A stretch of DNA of 64,000 bases, taken from positions 31,430 to 95,429 of the forward strand of contig JALSNF010000036.1 of NCBI GenBank assembly GCA_026987115.1. Reading direction: 5' to 3'. The notes under the pieces are model-generated. The model was not told the origin of the DNA and did not search any database. It saw only the letters and a list, made by a program, of their open reading frames with translations. Positions 60,354 through 64,000 of this stretch are shown here, piece by piece; positions within the stretch are counted from its first letter, which is position 1, and each line of letters begins with the position of its first letter. Origin of the DNA: Desulfurobacteriaceae bacterium. Its GTDB lineage: Bacteria > Aquificota > Aquificia > Desulfurobacteriales > Desulfurobacteriaceae. The position numbers and the translations under genes were made by a program.

Positions 60354-60935
60354 TTGGAGTCTGTAAAAATCTCACAGCTTCCTAAAGAAAAGGTAAGCAA
60401 GCTAATTTTTAACCTTATAGCTCCAAGGCCCGTAGCTTGGATTTCAACGGTTTCAAAAGAGGGAGTGGTCAACCTTGCTCCCTTTTCCTTCTTTAACGCA
60501 ATAACTACAAAACCTCCCCTCCTAATGGTCTCAGTGGGAAAGAGGAAAGACGGCTCTTTAAAAGACACCTCAAGGAACATAAAAGAGACAGGGGAATTCG
60601 TTGTAAACCTCGTTAGTAGGGAGCTCTTAGAAAAAATGCACCTTTCAGGTAAAGATTACCCCCCTCAAGTTAGCGAAGCCAAAGAGCTAAACTTAGAACT
60701 TGAACCATCACTTATAGTTAAGCCCCCACGGGTAAAGGCCTCTCCCGCATCACTAGAATGCCTGTTAAGGGAAACTTTTCAACTTGGCTCAACCCCTATG
60801 GACGTGTTTATAGGAGAGGTGGTTGCCGTAAAGTACGAACCTTACCTCCTATCGTCCCAGAAAGGACTTGTAGGGAGGCTTGGAGGAAAACGCTACTGCG
60901 TGGTTGACTGTGAAGTTGACCTCTCGGGAATTTAA
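60354..60935 (+). CDS. flavin reductase family (FMN-binding split-barrel) protein
   Basis: IAPRPVAWISTVSKEGVVNLAPFSFFNAITTKPPLLMVSVGKRKDGSLKDTSRNI. Confidence 0.92.
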   Translation: MESVKISQLPKEKVSKLIFNLIAPRPVAWISTVSKEGVVNLAPFSFFNAITTKPPLLMVSVGKRKDGSLKDTSRNIKETGEFVVNLVSRELLEKMHLSGKDYPPQVSEAKELNLELEPSLIVKPPRVKASPASLECLLRETFQLGSTPMDVFIGEVVAVKYEPYLLSSQKGLVGRLGGKRYCVVDCEVDLSGI

Positions 60936-60940
60936 AAGAA

Positions 60941-60959
60941 CGGGCACAAGGCCCGCTTT
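60941..60959 (+). terminator. weak hairpin CGGGC-ACAAG-GCCCG-CTTT after flavin reductase CDS
   Basis: 5-bp stem followed by short T run between convergent genes. Confidence 0.35.
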
Positions 60960-61038
60960 GACTATAAAGGCTTCTTGTTTTTGTTCTAATTTCGGCCAAT
61001 TAAATAATTAATCACTACCAACTTTACTGTCAACCTGT

Positions 61039-62526
61039 CTAAAATCCCCAGCTCCAAGGGTTAGGCTTTTTTAAGGGAGTAGGAATTCCAAGCTTATCCC
61101 AAATCTCATCAACTCTCCTTTTTATTCTTTCGTCCATCTCTATGTCTGGGGGCCAATCTCTGGTAAAGCCTTCGCTTTTCCACTTCCTCGTTGCGTCAAC
61201 CCCCATTTTACTGCCGTAAAAAGGAATGGGAGAAGTGTGGTCAAGGGCGTCAACGGGTCCTTCGCTAAAGAAAACGTCCCTTTTAGGGTCAACGTTATTT
61301 CCCCACCTCCAGATAACCTCCCCTATGTCGTGAACGTTCACGTCCTTGTCAAAAATTACTATGTTCTTGGTAAAGCTCATCTGTCCCATTCCCCAAAGGG
61401 CAGATATAACTTTCCTTGCGTGGCCCGGATACCTTTTATCAATAGAAATAAAGGCGAAGTTGTGGAAAACCCCTTCTATAGGCAAGTTCATATCAACTAT
61501 CTCTGGAAGTTGGGTTCTTAAAAGAGGGAGGAATATCCTTTCAGTTGCCTTACCCAAATAACAGTCCTCCATAGGGGGTTTGCCTACTATCGTGGCCGGG
61601 TATATTGGCTCTTTTCTCCTGGTAATACAAGTAATGTGGAAAACAGGGTAAAAGTCTGGCAGAGAGTAATAGCCTGTGTGGTCTCCAAAGGGCCCTTCAA
61701 ACCTAAACTCGTTGGTCTCAACATAGCCCTCTAAAACAATCTCAGCGTTAGCGGGAACTTCAAGGTCAACGGTCTCACACTTAACCATTTCAACAGGCTT
61801 TCCCCTTAAAAAACCTGCAAAGACCATCTCGTCAACATCTTCAGGCAAAGGAGCAGTTGCAGAGTAGATTACCGCCGGGTCTGAACCTATAGCAACTGCA
61901 ACTGGAAACTTCTTTATCCCCATCTTTCTTGCCTTTAAAAAGTGCTTTGCACCTACCTTGTGCCAGTGCCAGTGCATCCCCGTAGTGTTCTTGTTATAGA
62001 CGTGAAGCCTGTACATCCCGCAGTTTCTCTCTCCGGTTTCAGGGTCTTTAGTAAAAACAAGGGGTAAGGTTATAAACCTCCCTCCATCTTTAGGCCAGCA
62101 AAAGAGTATGGGGAACTTTGAAAGGTCAGGCTCTTTCTCAATAACCTCTTTACAGGGAGCTCTCTTTTTAGGGACTTCCTTTGGGAAAATATCGGCTATC
62201 TTCTTAAGCTCAACGAGTTTCTTAACCTTATCTATAAAGCCCGAAGGCTTTTCAGGTTTTAAAAGCTTTGCAGCTTTCCTGCCGATGTTGTCAGGCTCGT
62301 CTTCTAGGGCCATCTTCAACCTTTTGTAGGTTCCAAAAAGGTTTATCGCTACCGGAATAGTTCCTCCGTCAACCTTTCTAAAAAGGAGAGCGGGGCCTCC
62401 AGCCTTTACTGCCCTATCTGCAATCTCGGTTATCTCAAGGTAAGAGCTAACGGGCAGTTCTACTTCTAGGAGCTCCCCTTCTTCCTTAAGTTTCTTTAAA
62501 AAATCTCTTAAATCTTTGTAAGCCAT
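61039..62526 (-). CDS. UbiD family decarboxylase
   Basis: MAYKDLRDFLKKLKEEGELLEVELPVSSYLEITEIADR, EGPFGDHTGYYS, ITRRKEPIYPATIVGKPPMED; start moved from 62562. Confidence 0.95.
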   Translation of the reverse strand: MAYKDLRDFLKKLKEEGELLEVELPVSSYLEITEIADRAVKAGGPALLFRKVDGGTIPVAINLFGTYKRLKMALEDEPDNIGRKAAKLLKPEKPSGFIDKVKKLVELKKIADIFPKEVPKKRAPCKEVIEKEPDLSKFPILFCWPKDGGRFITLPLVFTKDPETGERNCGMYRLHVYNKNTTGMHWHWHKVGAKHFLKARKMGIKKFPVAVAIGSDPAVIYSATAPLPEDVDEMVFAGFLRGKPVEMVKCETVDLEVPANAEIVLEGYVETNEFRFEGPFGDHTGYYSLPDFYPVFHITCITRRKEPIYPATIVGKPPMEDCYLGKATERIFLPLLRTQLPEIVDMNLPIEGVFHNFAFISIDKRYPGHARKVISALWGMGQMSFTKNIVIFDKDVNVHDIGEVIWRWGNNVDPKRDVFFSEGPVDALDHTSPIPFYGSKMGVDATRKWKSEGFTRDWPPDIEMDERIKRRVDEIWDKLGIPTPLKKPNPWSWGF

Positions 62527-62578
62527 AGCTTCTCCTTTCCAATTTTTGTAGAATTCTACCACCTCTTGGAGGGTAGAG

Positions 62579-63358
62579 ATGGTTAAGCTAAAGGAAATAA
62601 AGGATTACCTTGAAAACCTGGTTCCCCTAAGAGACCAGGATAGCTGGGACAACAGCGGAATTCAGGTAGGAGACATTGAAAGCCCGATAAAAAAAGTCGG
62701 CTTTGCACTTTCAGTTAGCCTACCTGTCATTGAAGAGGCCAAAAAACAGAAAGTAAACCTGATAATAACCCACCACCCTATAACAATTTCAGGGATAAAA
62801 AGGTTTACCCCCGACGAATACCCTTCACTCCTAGTTCTAAAGCTCGTAAAGGAAAACATCGCCGTTTACTCACTCCACACAAACCTTGACGTTTCACCCT
62901 TTGGACCTACCGCTCTAATAGGAAAAGAGATTTCTATGAAGGACACAAAACCCATAGTAGAAAATCCCCCATACGGCCTCATAGGGAAAGTTGAAGAAAT
63001 AAGTCAAGAGGAACTACTTACTAAACTTCTAAAGTTTCTGCCTACAGACTCTTTCAGGCTGATAAACTACAAACCTAAACAAAGAGTATTGAAAGTAGCT
63101 GTTTGCTCCGGAAGCGGTGCCTCATTTATTGACATTGTTGCAAAAGAAGCAGACCTTTTTATAACCGGAGACGTTAAATATCACGACGCCCTAAAAGCAC
63201 AGGACTTAAACCTTACAGTTTTTGACCTTGGACACTTTGGAACAGAAAGGTTATTTTACCTTCAGATTAAAAGACTCCTAGAGGAAAACTTCCCCTCTTT
63301 GGACTTCTGCGTATTAGAAGAGAAATCCCCCTTTGAGGTAGTTAACTATGCTAAATGA
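62579..63358 (+). CDS. Nif3-like dinuclear metal center hexameric protein
   Basis: DSWDNSGIQVGD, LIITHHPI, VYSLHTNLDVSPFG, GDVKYHDALKAQDL, DLGHFGTER. Confidence 0.94.
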   Translation: MVKLKEIKDYLENLVPLRDQDSWDNSGIQVGDIESPIKKVGFALSVSLPVIEEAKKQKVNLIITHHPITISGIKRFTPDEYPSLLVLKLVKENIAVYSLHTNLDVSPFGPTALIGKEISMKDTKPIVENPPYGLIGKVEEISQEELLTKLLKFLPTDSFRLINYKPKQRVLKVAVCSGSGASFIDIVAKEADLFITGDVKYHDALKAQDLNLTVFDLGHFGTERLFYLQIKRLLEENFPSLDFCVLEEKSPFEVVNYAK

Positions 63359-64000
63359 AAAACTACTTAAATTACAAGAGCTTGAGATAGAATTTTTAAG
63401 GTTAAGGAGTAAAGAGAAGGAGCTCTCTTTAGAAGAAAAGAATCTTAAAAGCAAGCTTGAAAAGCTTGAAAGGGACTTAAAAGCAGCGTTAAACAAGCTA
63501 AAAGACAAAGAAAAGGAATTAAGGGAACTACTAAACTACCTAGACTACAAAAAGCTCAGAATAGAAGAGCTTAAGACTAAAAAAGAAAACGCCAAAAGCA
63601 GAGAAGAGTATAAGAAGATACTAAGAGCTATAGCCAAAAACGAAGACGAGATAATAAAAACAAAACAGAAAGTAGCAGCTATTGAAGCAGAAGTAGAAGC
63701 CTTAAAGGAGGCTTACCTAAAAGTAAAAAACCAAACTTCACCGAAAATGGAAGAGATAAAACAACAAATAAATGAGATTGAGAAAGACATATCCTTAATA
63801 CAAGAAAAGAAAGAAAAACTACTAAGTGAGATAGAAAAACTGAAATCCCAGCTTCCAAGAGAAGAAATTGAAAAGTTTGAGGAGCTAAAGAACAAATTTA
63901 ACGGCCTCGTCTTTGCCGACATATCCTCGGGAGCCTGCGAAGGCTGTGGAATAACTTACTCTCCAGCAGAGTTTAAAGAGCTCCTTAAAAACCTAAAACC
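63348..64000 (+). CDS. coiled-coil protein with C4-type zinc ribbon (CT398-like), 3' truncated by window edge
   Basis: ORF open to window end from ATG 63348 (MLNEKLLKLQELEIEFLRLRSKEK...SSGACEGCGITYSPAEFKELLKNLK); overlaps Nif3 stop by 11 nt. Confidence 0.85.
   Translation, partial: MLNEKLLKLQELEIEFLRLRSKEKELSLEEKNLKSKLEKLERDLKAALNKLKDKEKELRELLNYLDYKKLRIEELKTKKENAKSREEYKKILRAIAKNEDEIIKTKQKVAAIEAEVEALKEAYLKVKNQTSPKMEEIKQQINEIEKDISLIQEKKEKLLSEIEKLKSQLPREEIEKFEELKNKFNGLVFADISSGACEGCGITYSPAEFKELLKNLK

Noticed and set aside
63900-63965. Possible selenoprotein or UGA-containing site around the CEGCG motif at the window end
   Set aside because: ORF is continuous with Cys codons (tgc/tgt), no in-frame TGA; it is an ordinary C4 zinc ribbon.

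Overview
Gene-dense chromosomal window (about 72 CDS, 7 tRNAs) from what looks like a thermophilic, anaerobic, autotrophic bacterium. Gene content suggests Aquificota/Desulfurobacteriaceae, but this is inference and was not searched. Contents: amino-acid biosynthesis (cimA, lysC, asd, leuB, leuD), FeoAB, two 2-oxoacid:ferredoxin oxidoreductases (kor-type next to sucCD; por-type), biotin genes (bioA, bioB), a late-flagellar block (PilZ, flgN, flgK, flgL), efp-accB-accC and many housekeeping genes. No phage, transposon, CRISPR array or rRNA was seen. Items most worth a second look: (1) two tandem proteins, each a predicted winged-helix N-terminus fused to a C-terminal Hfq-like Sm domain (56072-57033); (2) strong over-representation of the palindrome GAGCTC in all three reading frames and in intergenic DNA; (3) a selenocysteine tRNA gene abutting the radA stop codon; (4) a sigma28-type promoter overlapping the flgN stop codon; (5) a YdcF-family CDS whose C-terminus is encoded antisense to tRNA-Arg; (6) a lipoprotein/HD-GYP pair with a degenerate C-terminal GGDEF-like domain; (7) an MglB/MglA-like pair between por and bioB.
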